The notes under the pieces: model-generated
Database searches by the model: none
Told to the model about the DNA's origin: nothing
What the model saw: only the letters and a program-made list of their open reading frames with translations
Shown: positions 1 to 9,431 of the stretch, piece after piece
How positions within the stretch are numbered: the stretch's first letter is position 1
Layout: each line of letters opens with the position of its first letter
NCBI RefSeq assembly: GCF_001570525.1
Contig: NZ_BBXC01000011.1
Coordinates: 186,001 to 250,000 of the forward strand
DNA length: 64,000 nucleotides
Source of the DNA: Herbidospora sakaeratensis
GTDB taxonomy: Bacteria; Actinomycetota; Actinomycetes; Streptosporangiales; Streptosporangiaceae
Direction: 5' to 3'
Position numbers and translations under genes: made by a program

Positions 1-867
1 CAGCGCGATCAGGGCCAGCTGCGGCCACGGGACCGTCCAGAGGGTCACGTCGGCGCTCATCGGGACGCCGCCCTCGACCGAGGGGGTCACGGTGACGTTC
101 GCGGACATCGGGCCGAGGGCCCAGACGCCGCCGATCCTGGTCTCCACGGTCCGGCTGTCGCCGGGGAAGATCTCCGCCACGTCGGCCCGGCCGTCGCGGC
201 CGGCCAGCCCGGTCAGGTCGCTGACCGCCACCGCGCCCGCGCCGCTCGCCGCGACGTTGCCCTTGTTGGTCGCGGTGTACTTCACCGTGACGGTGCCGGC
301 CGAGAAGGGGTTCCACGGCTGCTCGTAGGCGGCCGACAGGCCGGTGACGCCCACTTCGGCCCTGATCGTGCCCGTGGCGCGCATCATGACGCGGAAGCCC
401 ACCCGGCTCTCCACGGCGACGGTCCCGCTGGCGCTGGTGACGGTGGCGGCGATGCCGGCGGGGTGGTCGCCGGGGGCGGCGTCCTTCGGCACGGTGACGG
501 TGAACGGCACCACCGCGGTCGCGTTGGCCCCCACCTTGACCTCGTCCTGGACGTCGATCCAGGTGCCGCCGTCCTTCGAGGTCTGGTCGGACTGGAGCAT
601 GTTGAAGCGGCCCTTGTCGGTCAGGTAGCCGTCGGCTGCCTTGAGGGCGAAGACCGCCTCGCCGTCGCTGAAGTTGCGCACCGCCAGGTGCTCGGTCACG
701 GTCTGGCCGGGGTCGAGGGACAGCTCGATCCAGCGGCGACCGTCGGGGCCGGCCGCGGACGCGGGCTGGACCGACCAGGTCAGCGTCGCGGGTTCGGCGT
801 GGGCGGCGGCGGGCGTGAGCGGCACGGTGAACAGCACCGCCACGAGGACGGCGAGGAATCGGGTCAT
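1..867 (-). CDS. DUF916-like (WxL-interacting, peptidoglycan-binding type) secreted protein, 3' end missing
   Basis: The protein starts at an ATG preceded by GAGGAGG and runs off the left edge of the window after 289 codons. It begins with a signal peptide (hydrophobic stretch ending in PAAAHAEP) and continues as beta-rich extracellular sequence: an N-terminal part with 'LSLDPGQTVTEHLAVRNFSD' and 'MLQSDQTSKDGGTWI', then Ig-like segments. This layout resembles the WxL-interacting DUF916 family, which in Firmicutes binds peptidoglycan and bridges WxL proteins. The hydrophobic residues at the cut edge (VPWPQLALIAL) suggest that the usual C-terminal membrane anchor is just beginning. A WxL-like gene lies immediately upstream in the same direction. 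The family call rests on architecture and context; there is no residue-level proof. Confidence 0.7.
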   Translation of the reverse strand, partial: MTRFLAVLVAVLFTVPLTPAAAHAEPATLTWSVQPASAAGPDGRRWIELSLDPGQTVTEHLAVRNFSDGEAVFALKAADGYLTDKGRFNMLQSDQTSKDGGTWIDVQDEVKVGANATAVVPFTVTVPKDAAPGDHPAGIAATVTSASGTVAVESRVGFRVMMRATGTIRAEVGVTGLSAAYEQPWNPFSAGTVTVKYTATNKGNVAASGAGAVAVSDLTGLAGRDGRADVAEIFPGDSRTVETRIGGVWALGPMSANVTVTPSVEGGVPMSADVTLWTVPWPQLALIAL

Positions 868-884
868 GGCGGCCTCCTCGGATG

Positions 885-912
885 GGACGGGGGGCCGGGC
901 GGCCCCCCGTCC
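885..912 (-). terminator. Perfect 12-bp intergenic stem-loop
   Basis: GGACGGGGGGCC and its exact complement GGCCCCCCGTCC are separated by four bases between the WxL-like gene and the DUF916-like gene. No T-run follows in the direction of transcription, so this is either a weak terminator or an mRNA-stabilising hairpin that sets unequal expression of the two surface proteins. Confidence 0.6.
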
Positions 913-919
913 AGGGGAC

Positions 920-1540
920 TTACTCGAACAGGGACAGGGTCAGGGTGGAGCTGTAGGAACCGGCGGCGACGTCGGCCGGGGTCTTCAGGAACAGGTCGGC
1001 GTTGACGGTGTAGGCGCCCTCGGTGACCTCGCCGGAGTCGAAGGTCGAGACGAGCAGCTCCTGGTCGACCAGGCCGACGTTGTTGCCCGGCTGGGTCGGC
1101 TCGTCGAGGACGGTCACGACCTCCTCGCCCTCGGCGACCAGGCCGGTCTCGCCGCCGTCGATCAGGTTCGGCTTCCAGCCGAGGTGCCCGGCGCTGATGG
1201 CCGCCTGACCGGCGTCGCCGGTGAAGTCGGACGCGTTGCCGAGCACGGCCCACGCCGCGCCTTCGGGGATCTCGTCGCCGGTACGGGTGTCGGTGACCGT
1301 CACGGTCGGGAGGGTGCCGGTGAACTGGCGCTCCTCCAGGGTCGAGCCCTCCTCGGCCAGGGCGACCGAGTTGGCGGCGATGGACATGGCCAGGACGCCC
1401 GGCTCCTCGATCGGGGCGATCTCGACGGTCACCGCGACGTCGGTGCTGTCACCGGGGTCGGCCGCGGCCGAGCCGGGGAAGGCGACGGCGGTGGTCATGG
1501 CGACGGCGGCCGCGAGCAGCCATTTGTGCTGGATCTTCAT
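920..1540 (-). CDS. WxL-like domain surface protein
   Basis: This is a 206-residue exported protein. The start is an ATG (MKIQHKWLLAAA) with GGAGC upstream; an in-frame extension further upstream has no ribosome site. A signal peptide ends near GSAAA|DPGD. The mature part is one small acidic beta domain: 'VTVEIAPIEEPGVLAMSI' near the N-terminus, 'LPTVTVTDTRTGDEIPEGAAWAVLGNASDF' style strands in the middle, and a C-terminal 'SSTLTLSLFE'. This pattern (TVxDxR ... W.v.... G.Y..tLtlsL) is typical of WxL/actinobacterial WxL-like domains that attach non-covalently to the wall. It sits between a secreted GH43 enzyme and a DUF916-like partner, so it probably helps to keep the glycosidases or the cell at the substrate. 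The exact ligand is unknown. Confidence 0.7.
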   Translation of the reverse strand: MKIQHKWLLAAAVAMTTAVAFPGSAAADPGDSTDVAVTVEIAPIEEPGVLAMSIAANSVALAEEGSTLEERQFTGTLPTVTVTDTRTGDEIPEGAAWAVLGNASDFTGDAGQAAISAGHLGWKPNLIDGGETGLVAEGEEVVTVLDEPTQPGNNVGLVDQELLVSTFDSGEVTEGAYTVNADLFLKTPADVAAGSYSSTLTLSLFE

Positions 1541-1572
1541 GTGTTGCTCCACTTTGGGGGGTTGCTGGAACT

Positions 1573-4500
1573 TCAGGTGCAGGAGAGAGCGGTGTAGTCC
1601 TCCGCGTGTGCGGAGGTCGTCTCCCCGTCGGTGGCGGTGACGGTGACCGAGCCGGCCGCGATCGAGGCCACGCGGGTGGTGAAGGACTGGTAGGCGTTGG
1701 CGCCCGGCGCGACGCCGGTGAACGACTTCGTGCCGAAGGCGGTCGCGACGGTGAGGTCCACCGCGGCGTCGTGGTCGTTGCGCGCCTGCACGGCGACGTA
1801 CGCCTTGCCGGCCAGGCAGCGCGGGGTGACCGTGACGCTCACGGCGAGCTCGGCGGGCTCCTCGGGAGCCGGTTCCTGGGCGAAGACCCGCCACTCCGTG
1901 ATCGCGACCGCGGAGTAGGTGGCGCCGTTGCCGTTGGCCCGGATCGTGGCCCGCACGCGGGAGGTGGTGACGGGGGTGAAGGAGACGGAGTTGAACGCGG
2001 TCGTGCTGGTGCCGTAGCCGGACGGGTTCGGCACGTCCTTCCATTCCGAGGCGGCCTCGTCCCAGTACTGGAGCAGCCAGCCGTCGGGCTGGGCGACGCC
2101 CTCGCCGGTGCCCTGGTTGGAGTCGCGCCAGAACTTCAGCTCCGAGCTGACGATCCTGACCGGGCGGGACCATTCGTACTGCGTCCACTGGGTGGCCGGG
2201 CGGGTGCCCGACCAGGTGCCCCAGAGCTGCGCCTGGCTCGGGCTGGCCGGGTCGGCGTTGTCGTTCAGGGCGGTGACCGCGTTCCAGCCCGCCGTGTACG
2301 ACGCGGTCGGCGTCGCGATCGGGGCGACGTTGCCGTTGAGCGGCGCCGACAGGTCGGCCGGGACGACGATCGTCTTGGCCGTTTCGACGTTGCCCGCCCG
2401 GTCGGCCGACCGGTACGACACCGTGTACTTGGCCGCGTCGGGCACCGAGACGACGCCCCCGGCGAGCGGGGTCCACGGGCCGGTGCCGATCGCGTACTCG
2501 ATGGCCGCGACGCCCGAGGTGACGTCGGCCGCCAGGACCTTGACCGTCCGGTTGGCGTTCAGGGTCGCGACGGAGACCGGTGCGACCGAGTCGATCTTCA
2601 CCGCCAGCGAGGCCGGGTCGGAGACGTTGCCCGCGCGGTCGGTCGCCTTGGCGGTGACGGTGTGCTCGCCCTCGCCGGTCACGGTGGCGTCGGCCACGCG
2701 GGTGTCGGTGGTCACGACGGGAGCCGCGTCGCCGACCCTGGTCTCGATGGTCATCCGGCCGCCGCTGTCGTCGACGCCGTCGACCCTGACCCTGACCGGC
2801 GACCGCCACCAGCCGTTGTTCCCGGCGCTGCCGCTCGGGGTGAGCGTCAGCGCGGGCTTGGTCACGTCGCCTTCGGTGCCCTCCGGCGACAGGACGGTGA
2901 CCTGGGCGGTCACCCGTCCCGCCGCGTACCCGAGCACGGTCCCACCGACCGGGAACGTGCCGGGCGCGGCGACCTGTCCGGCGGTCACGGCGTCCCAGAA
3001 GACCGGGATCCGCAACGTCTCGCCGCCGAAGACGACCGGGACGGTGCCGGGCAGGTCGCGCTCGCCGACCTCGACCCTGATGGCGGGCGGGGTGACGTCA
3101 GCGGGCTGGGCGGCCAGGATCTTCCACTCCTCCACCGCCACGGCCGAGTAGGTGCTGCCGTTGGTGGAGGCGTTGAAGGTCGCCCGCACCTGCGTGGTCG
3201 TGACGGGGTCGAAGTTGGTGTTCTGGAAGCCCTGCGTGCCGGTCGGGTAGCCGCTCGCGCCGGGCAGGTCGGCCCACTGGCCGGTGGCGAGGTTCCAGTA
3301 CTGGATCTTCCAGCTGGCGGGGGCCGCGACGCCCACGCCGGTGCCCTGCGCCGAGTCGTTCCAGAAGTCGATCTGCGAACCGGAGATCCGCATCGGCTGG
3401 TCCCAGGTGTACTGGGCCCACTGCTGCGGCGGGTTGCTGCCGGTCCAGGTGCCCCACATGTCCGGCGGCAGCGGGTTGGGCCGCACGATCTCGTCGTTGA
3501 GCGACTTGATCCAGTACTGGGTGGGGACGGGCTCGTTGGAGACCGCGGCCTTCGCCTCCTGCGCGATGTTCGCGCGCGGGGTGAGGTCGCGTCCCTTGAC
3601 CGGCGTCGGTGTGACGAGCTTCATGCGCGGCGGGTTCTGGGTGTCGTCCCACTCGACCGGGTCGATGGCGACCGACCGGCGGAAGTGGTTGCCGCCGACG
3701 GCGTCGGCCGTGTGGTAGGCGATGTACCACTTGCCGTCGAACTCCAGGATGCCCGGGTGGCTGGTGGTCGAGGAGACCGGCCGGAGCATGGTGCCCCGGT
3801 AGGTCCAGGGGCCCTCGGGGGCCGTGGCGGTCGCGTAGGCGATGCAGGCGTGGTAGTTCGCCGGGGTGCACTGCGAGGTCGGGCCGGCGTTGTTGCCGGC
3901 GTACGCCATGTAGTAGGTGCTGCCCCGCTTGAACGCCCAGGCCGCCTCGAAGAAGCCGGTCAGGCCGGTGACGGTGCGCTGGGTGGTGACGGGGGTCTTC
4001 ATGTCGGCGGCGAGTTCCAGCATTCTCAGGTTGCTGAACGATCCCCACCAGAGGAAGACCCGCTGACCGTCGACCAGGATCGTCGGGTCGATGTTGTGGA
4101 TGGTGTTGGCCGTGGGCACCCGCTGGGAGACCAGCGGCCCGCCCACGTGGTCGGTCCACGGGCCGGTCGGCGAGGCCGAGACGGCGACCCCGATGGCGAA
4201 CTTGTCGGAGGCCGGGCTGTCGCGCTCGTTGATCGGGACGTACCAGTAGTAACGGCCGTCGAGGCCCTTGACGACCTGGCCCGCGTAGGCGCGGCCGGGG
4301 GTGGCCCAGGAGAACACCGCTTCTGGGCGCATCAGCGAGGGGTGGTGGGTCCACTGGCCCGACTCCACGTCGGAGGTCGCGAACGCGCCCCACTCGTTCA
4401 TGATGAAGTCGTTGGTGGTGGGCCCGGCCTGGTCGTGGCCGGTGTAGATGAACAGCTGGTCGTCGACGACCAGGGGGGCCGGGTCGGCGGAGTAGTAGCT

Positions 4501-4632
4501 GCCGTCCTTCAGGATCGGGTTGACGGTGCTGGTGAAGGTGTACGAGTCGGCGGCATGGGCCGGGCCGGGGAGCCCGACCAGGCAGGCGGCCACGAGTGAG
4601 GCGGCGGCCGCCGCCCTTATGGCGATCTTCAA
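1573..4632 (-). CDS. Secreted multidomain GH43-family glycosidase
   Basis: The protein has 1019 residues if translation starts at the TTG preceded by AAGGAAGAG; a GTG eight codons earlier has no ribosome site. The signal peptide is residues 1-27 (ending AHA). A five-bladed-propeller GH43 domain occupies about 30-345, with the expected catalytic triad visible: Asp50 in YSADPAP (base), Asp182 in IDPTILVD (pKa modulator) and Glu229 in GFFEAAWAF (acid). There follow a discoidin-like (F5/8 C) domain (about 355-508), two Ig-like segments (about 520-682), a second discoidin-like domain (about 770-918) and a C-terminal beta module with one Cys near its start and one at the last-but-one residue. GH43 enzymes mostly act on arabinosides or xylosides; with GH127 next door, an arabinose-containing plant polymer is likely. 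Substrate is inference. Confidence 0.88.
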   Translation of the reverse strand: MKIAIRAAAAASLVAACLVGLPGPAHAADSYTFTSTVNPILKDGSYYSADPAPLVVDDQLFIYTGHDQAGPTTNDFIMNEWGAFATSDVESGQWTHHPSLMRPEAVFSWATPGRAYAGQVVKGLDGRYYWYVPINERDSPASDKFAIGVAVSASPTGPWTDHVGGPLVSQRVPTANTIHNIDPTILVDGQRVFLWWGSFSNLRMLELAADMKTPVTTQRTVTGLTGFFEAAWAFKRGSTYYMAYAGNNAGPTSQCTPANYHACIAYATATAPEGPWTYRGTMLRPVSSTTSHPGILEFDGKWYIAYHTADAVGGNHFRRSVAIDPVEWDDTQNPPRMKLVTPTPVKGRDLTPRANIAQEAKAAVSNEPVPTQYWIKSLNDEIVRPNPLPPDMWGTWTGSNPPQQWAQYTWDQPMRISGSQIDFWNDSAQGTGVGVAAPASWKIQYWNLATGQWADLPGASGYPTGTQGFQNTNFDPVTTTQVRATFNASTNGSTYSAVAVEEWKILAAQPADVTPPAIRVEVGERDLPGTVPVVFGGETLRIPVFWDAVTAGQVAAPGTFPVGGTVLGYAAGRVTAQVTVLSPEGTEGDVTKPALTLTPSGSAGNNGWWRSPVRVRVDGVDDSGGRMTIETRVGDAAPVVTTDTRVADATVTGEGEHTVTAKATDRAGNVSDPASLAVKIDSVAPVSVATLNANRTVKVLAADVTSGVAAIEYAIGTGPWTPLAGGVVSVPDAAKYTVSYRSADRAGNVETAKTIVVPADLSAPLNGNVAPIATPTASYTAGWNAVTALNDNADPASPSQAQLWGTWSGTRPATQWTQYEWSRPVRIVSSELKFWRDSNQGTGEGVAQPDGWLLQYWDEAASEWKDVPNPSGYGTSTTAFNSVSFTPVTTSRVRATIRANGNGATYSAVAITEWRVFAQEPAPEEPAELAVSVTVTPRCLAGKAYVAVQARNDHDAAVDLTVATAFGTKSFTGVAPGANAYQSFTTRVASIAAGSVTVTATDGETTSAHAEDYTALSCT

Positions 4633-4658
4633 GGTGCTCTTCCTTACCGTCGGCACGA

Positions 4659-4688
4659 GTGGCGGCGCCCCGTGGGGAGCGCCGCCAC
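4659..4688 (-). terminator. Strong intergenic hairpin inside the glycosidase operon
   Basis: The arms GTGGCGGCGC and GCGCCGCCAC pair perfectly over 10 bp, with an inner CCC/GGG extension, between the stop of the large glycosidase gene and the start of the GH43 gene. No T-run is seen, so it could be partial termination or an mRNA-processing/stability element dividing the operon. Confidence 0.55.
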
Positions 4689-4697
4689 CGGGGGGTG

Positions 4698-7600
4698 CTA
4701 GCCGCAGTTGTGCGCGCTGTAGGGCACCGTCGCCGTCTCGGTGACCGACTGGCCACCCACGGTTCCGGTGACCTTCACGGTCGCGGTGCCTGCCGGGATC
4801 GACTTGGCGCGGGTGTTGAACGACTGGAAGGCGTTCTTGCCCGGCGCCACGTTGGCCACGGTCTTCGATCCGTACGGCGTGATGAGCTCGATCGTGAGCG
4901 GCCCATCGCCGTCGTTGCGGACGTTGAGCGAGACGTAGGCGTTCGTGCCCGTGCACTGGGTCTTCGGCGTGGCGGTGGTCGCGAACTGCGGACCGCCCTC
5001 ACCGACGACCAGCTTCAGCGTGGTCTGGGTGGTGCCCGCCTGGCTGACGTAGGACGGCAGGACCAGGTCGCCGATGATGGTGTACGTCCCGTCGGTGTTC
5101 ACCACCGCGGGGTTGTACCGCCAGTTCACGCCGATGGCCTGGTTGTCGCGCGAGCCGTCGTTGTAGGACACCGAGACCTTGGTGGGCAGGACCGGCTGCT
5201 CACCGACGTCGACGTGCTGCTCGAACGACTCGGCGCCCTGGATCGAGATGCCGCCCTCCGACATCTCGGGACGCACGTAGACCCGCGCCTCGGCGATCAG
5301 GCCGTAGGCGTCGTTGGTGCCGTACACCACGAACGGGTCGACGTTGGTCTCGGCGACCATGTCGGCGGTGATGGGCTGCCAGTTGAAGGCCACCTGGGCG
5401 GGGTCGCCGCTCGTGTACTTGGCGTCCAGCGTCGCGGGCAGGGTCGGGATCATGCCGACGCCGGTCCGGATGAGCACCGGGGAGGCCACCGAGTCGATGG
5501 TCTCGCCGTTGGCGCGCCAGCGCAGCACGCCGGTGCCGGCGCCGCCGGTCATCAGGCCCCAGATCCGGATGCGGATGCGGCTCGTGCTGACCGGGGTGAA
5601 GTTGAACTTGTTGTAGGCGTTGGTGTTCAGGCCGGCCGCGTACGTGGAGCCTCCGGTGAGGGTGACGGGCGTCCAGGTGGTGCCGTCGTTGGAGGTCTCG
5701 ATGGCGTACGTGGTGGCCGTCGGGCGGCGGGTGCCGCCGTTGTCGTCGTACCAGTAGATGTCGGTCGAGGAGAGCCGGACCGGCGCCGTCCAGGTGTACT
5801 GGAGGTAGGCCTCGTTGGCGACGGAGGTGCCGTTGCGCGGCTGGCCCCAGTTGCCCCAGCCGTTGCCGGAGCCCGGGTTGGAGCTGCTCGGCGTGGTGGC
5901 CTCGTTGACGCGGCTCTGGTTCTCCCACGACGCGGAGCCGCTGGAGGAGATCGTGGCCGTGGAGCCGAACTCGGCGCTGACGGCCTTCTTGGCGAGGGTC
6001 ACCGCGACGGTCGTGGTCGTGCGCTTCGCGCCGTCGTCGGCGAAGAACCGGAAGACGTAGTCGCCCTCGACGGTGCCGGTCACGCGGGTGGCCAGCGCCT
6101 TGGAGTCGGTGAAGATGACGCCCGCGCCGGCCGGCGCCGAGACGGTCTCCCAGCCGTAGGCGAGCTCGTTGTCGTAGGGCACGCCGTCGTCGGAGGCGGT
6201 GCCGACGATCCGGGTCGACAGGTTGCCGTCCTGCGAGGCGTCCCGGGTGGCGGTGACGGACGGGGCCTGGTTGGTGACGTCCGGGACCTCACGGCCGGAG
6301 TCGAAGACCTGGATCTCGGCGATCGCGGTGTAGTAGCTCGGGTTGTTGGTGAAGGCGATGCGCACCTTGTCGGTGGTCACCGAGTCGAACAGCGCCTCGT
6401 TGAACTTCGCGGTGGAGACGGCCGGGTTCTTGAACTGACCCGGCACCTCCTTCCAGCCGCCGTTGCCGTCGGGCACCTGGACCCACCAGCGGGCGGGCTC
6501 GTGGTAGCCGCCGGCCTGGCGGTCGCTGACGAAGAACGCCTTGACGTTGTCGAACGACTTGGCCGAGCCCAGGTTCAGCTCGACGTAGCCGTTCTTGTCG
6601 GTGGTGCCGTAGTTGCCCCAGTAGGGCTCGTTGGCGGTCACCCCGTCGTTGACGGCCGCCAGCGCCACGGGACGCTCCAGCTCCTTGATGGCGCCGGGGG
6701 TGTAGTTCATCTGGGTGGAGCTGTAACCGGGCGTGTGGAACTGCCGCCACGAAGCCGGGCGCGCGCCCTGCTGGGTGTACGACGAGGTCAGGCTCGCGCC
6801 CTTCGCCAGGTTCGGCGAGTCCTCGGTGAGGTCGATGCCGGCCGTCTTGAGGTAGGAGACGACGCGCTCGTCCTCGATGGGGGTGTTCAGCGACGACGGG
6901 AAGTCGTCGCCCTCGGTGGCCGTGAAGGTGACGGTGACGCCGGCCCCGGGGGTGACCGTGTTGGTCTTGGGGTCGTAGGTCACCTGGCCCAGCTTGTCGA
7001 CGGCGAACTTGCGCTCACCGTTGAGGAACAGGCTGTAGCCCGAGCCCAGGCCGTAGGCGGTGCCGTCGGGGTCCCAGACGAGGGTGACGTCCTGGCCGTG
7101 GTACTTCAGGTTGTTGACCATGAAGTGCTCGTAGCCCAGGTTGATCGGCCACAGCTCGATCTTGTCGTCGGTGCGCGGCTGGATGCCGCCCATGTCCTCG
7201 ACGAAGATGTAGTTCATGTTCCCGAGCATCACGTGGTTCGGGTTGTTGCGGTTGTACGTCTTGGTGGTCGGGTTCCAGTTGGAGTAGTACTCCGACTGGT
7301 TCGGCGCCCGCATGTCACCGGCCGGGTAGATGCTCCACGCCATCCAGTCGAGCAGGCGCTTGGCGTAGGCCGGGGTGATGTACTTGCCCGCCGGGTCGTA
7401 GTGCCGCAGGGCCGACCGCACCGCGCGGTACTGCACGGTGAAGTTGATGTTGGAGAAGTTGTTCGAGCCGCCGACGCCGTAGGCCGTCTTGTCGTACTGG
7501 TTGGCGGTGTAGAACGGGAAGATCGGGAAGTTGTCGCCGTAGGTCAGGAAGCGGTAGCCGTCGACGTACTTGGAGGCCTGGTCGAAGGGGATCAGGTTCT

Positions 7601-9431
7601 CGGAGTAGACGTCGTAGAGGTTCGACTCCTTGGCCGGGATCAGCCCGCGCGAGGCGGCCGGCAGCGGGTTGGCGGTCCCGTTGGAGCTGGCGGCGCTGGT
7701 GGCGCCGTGTGAGGTGGCGGCCAGGAACATCTTCATGTCCGGGCTCCACAACTTGGTCAGGATCGCGTTCTTGATGGCGTCGGCGTTGGTCGACATCTCG
7801 TCGACCTTGGCCTGGTCGGCGCCGGCGATCGTGTAGAGCTGCCGGGCGGCGTCGAAGGCGCCCCACACGTACGCCGACTCCGGACGCTCGATGGTCCGGG
7901 CGCCCGGCGCGCCGCCGCCGCTCTTCGGGAACCCGAAGGAGATGGCGTCGGAGTCGTTGCCCGGCATGTAGTTGGTGTCGTACGCGATCAGCTTGTCGTT
8001 GTTGCCGTCGTAGTGCTCGAGCTGGCCCTTGCCGTCGCCCTCGAAGTAGTGGGCGAACTTCTGGGCGATCTCCTTGCCGCCACCGTGCACCCCGTAGGCC
8101 TCCAGGCCCGCGGTGCCGATGTACTGCGAGTAGTGGTTGTTCCAGCTGGTGTGACCCGGGCTGTCCAGGAACGCCGAGGAGCCCGAGAGCTCACCGATGT
8201 TGAGGATCTGGCCATAGGGCAGGTAGGGCGTCCGCAGCCACTTGGTGTCCTGCAGGTGCATCGGCTGCGTCAGGGCCACGGCGTTCTGGTAGAGGTTCAC
8301 GCCCTCGATCGTCGTGGGGTACTGGTAGACGTAGCCGGTCGCGTTGGCGTCGAGGCTGTTGTAGCGCTCGCCCCACCAGCGGTAGACGATGGCCTTTTCG
8401 AGCGCCGGGTCGGGCACGTCGATGTAGGGCACGTCCTTGGCCCACTGGCGGTTGAAGGCGGTGATGCCGTCCTTGACCGCTTCGGCCGGGCTCTTCTGGG
8501 CGTAGGCGTTGTATTCGGTCGTCGCCTGCGGCAGCGAGTCCTGCGTGACCGCGCCGACGACCGACAGCGAGATGGAGCCGCCCGCCGGGACGGTGACCTC
8601 ACGGTCGAGGTTGGCGCCGGTCCGGGTGAACCCGTTTCCGGTCAGGTTGACCCTGATCTGGTTCCACGGGGAGTCGATGGTGCCGTTGTTCGAACCACTC
8701 ATGATGGTCCGCGTGCCGGTCAGTTCGGCGTTGCCGCCGCCCGCCTGGGTCGCGAGCGGGGAGGCCGCGCGGACGGTGAACGTGGCCGCCGACTCGCCGG
8801 GGTTGTTGAAGGTGATCGCGGTGACCGCGACGTTCTCGTACGTGATGAACTTCGTCAGATCGGCGGTGACGCCGGTGCTGCCGACCGTGTACTGGCTCTT
8901 GGCGTGGGAGGGCGCGTTGAACCGGTTGGCGTTGACCTCGGTCACGGTCTGGCCGGGCACGGTGACCGTGTAGAAGTTGCCGAGGCTGTTCGGGCCGCCG
9001 ACGAACGCGCTGCCGGCGAAGCCCATGGTGGTGAAGTTGGCGTTGCTCGCGCCGCGCATGTAGAGCGAGCGGCCCCGGGTCATCAGCACGGCCGCCCCGA
9101 GGGGACCCTTCACGCCCAGGACGCGGTCGAGGTAGTAGTCGGTCCCGCCCGCGGCGAGGTCCTTGTCGAAGATCGACTGGTGCATGCTCGACGCGGTGAA
9201 CGGGACGCCGGGCTTCACCTGGTTGGCGACGTCGCCGACGTTGGCGTAGACCGGGTCGCCGATCTCCATCGCGTGGTTCTGGCCGTTGGTGTAGACGCCG
9301 ACGTCGCCTTCGTTTCCGGGGAGAATCGGCGACGCGGCATAGGCGGCGGGAGGCAGGCTGACCAGGCCCGCCACAGTGAGCGCAGCCAGGGCGAGCCACG
9401 TGGGCGCCCTGCCTGTGCGTCTGGTGCTCAT
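4698..9431 (-). CDS. Very large secreted (alpha/alpha)6-type glycoside hydrolase (MGH1-like) with discoidin and Ig-like modules
   Basis: This 1577-residue protein starts at an ATG directly after the TAA of the GH127 gene, with GGAGGAA overlapping that gene's end. It has a signal peptide (residues 1 to about 33, ending AYAAS). An N-terminal beta-sandwich is followed by an (alpha/alpha)6 barrel (about 310-790) containing 'YRWWGERYNSLDANATGYVY' and 'DMRAPNQSEYYSNWNP', the pattern of MGH1-like/glycogen-debranching-type glycosidases. Downstream are a discoidin-like domain, an Ig-like domain, a second discoidin-like domain, further Ig/Big_4-like segments and a C-terminal module homologous to the end of the GH43 neighbour. 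GH142-type beta-L-arabinofuranosidases have a related fold and would fit the GH127 context, but I cannot assign the family. It is exported and probably acts outside the cell on a branched arabinoside. Confidence 0.78.
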   Translation of the reverse strand: MSTRRTGRAPTWLALAALTVAGLVSLPPAAYAASPILPGNEGDVGVYTNGQNHAMEIGDPVYANVGDVANQVKPGVPFTASSMHQSIFDKDLAAGGTDYYLDRVLGVKGPLGAAVLMTRGRSLYMRGASNANFTTMGFAGSAFVGGPNSLGNFYTVTVPGQTVTEVNANRFNAPSHAKSQYTVGSTGVTADLTKFITYENVAVTAITFNNPGESAATFTVRAASPLATQAGGGNAELTGTRTIMSGSNNGTIDSPWNQIRVNLTGNGFTRTGANLDREVTVPAGGSISLSVVGAVTQDSLPQATTEYNAYAQKSPAEAVKDGITAFNRQWAKDVPYIDVPDPALEKAIVYRWWGERYNSLDANATGYVYQYPTTIEGVNLYQNAVALTQPMHLQDTKWLRTPYLPYGQILNIGELSGSSAFLDSPGHTSWNNHYSQYIGTAGLEAYGVHGGGKEIAQKFAHYFEGDGKGQLEHYDGNNDKLIAYDTNYMPGNDSDAISFGFPKSGGGAPGARTIERPESAYVWGAFDAARQLYTIAGADQAKVDEMSTNADAIKNAILTKLWSPDMKMFLAATSHGATSAASSNGTANPLPAASRGLIPAKESNLYDVYSENLIPFDQASKYVDGYRFLTYGDNFPIFPFYTANQYDKTAYGVGGSNNFSNINFTVQYRAVRSALRHYDPAGKYITPAYAKRLLDWMAWSIYPAGDMRAPNQSEYYSNWNPTTKTYNRNNPNHVMLGNMNYIFVEDMGGIQPRTDDKIELWPINLGYEHFMVNNLKYHGQDVTLVWDPDGTAYGLGSGYSLFLNGERKFAVDKLGQVTYDPKTNTVTPGAGVTVTFTATEGDDFPSSLNTPIEDERVVSYLKTAGIDLTEDSPNLAKGASLTSSYTQQGARPASWRQFHTPGYSSTQMNYTPGAIKELERPVALAAVNDGVTANEPYWGNYGTTDKNGYVELNLGSAKSFDNVKAFFVSDRQAGGYHEPARWWVQVPDGNGGWKEVPGQFKNPAVSTAKFNEALFDSVTTDKVRIAFTNNPSYYTAIAEIQVFDSGREVPDVTNQAPSVTATRDASQDGNLSTRIVGTASDDGVPYDNELAYGWETVSAPAGAGVIFTDSKALATRVTGTVEGDYVFRFFADDGAKRTTTTVAVTLAKKAVSAEFGSTATISSSGSASWENQSRVNEATTPSSSNPGSGNGWGNWGQPRNGTSVANEAYLQYTWTAPVRLSSTDIYWYDDNGGTRRPTATTYAIETSNDGTTWTPVTLTGGSTYAAGLNTNAYNKFNFTPVSTSRIRIRIWGLMTGGAGTGVLRWRANGETIDSVASPVLIRTGVGMIPTLPATLDAKYTSGDPAQVAFNWQPITADMVAETNVDPFVVYGTNDAYGLIAEARVYVRPEMSEGGISIQGAESFEQHVDVGEQPVLPTKVSVSYNDGSRDNQAIGVNWRYNPAVVNTDGTYTIIGDLVLPSYVSQAGTTQTTLKLVVGEGGPQFATTATPKTQCTGTNAYVSLNVRNDGDGPLTIELITPYGSKTVANVAPGKNAFQSFNTRAKSIPAGTATVKVTGTVGGQSVTETATVPYSAHNCG

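Noticed and set aside
1606-4599. A 997-codon open frame on the plus strand across the GH43 gene (and similar long frames at 4596-7712, 8599-11133 and 28425-31184)
   Set aside because: They are shadows of the G/C-biased minus-strand genes: translations are Arg/Gly/Val-rich without domains, and the opposite strand has clear enzyme motifs.
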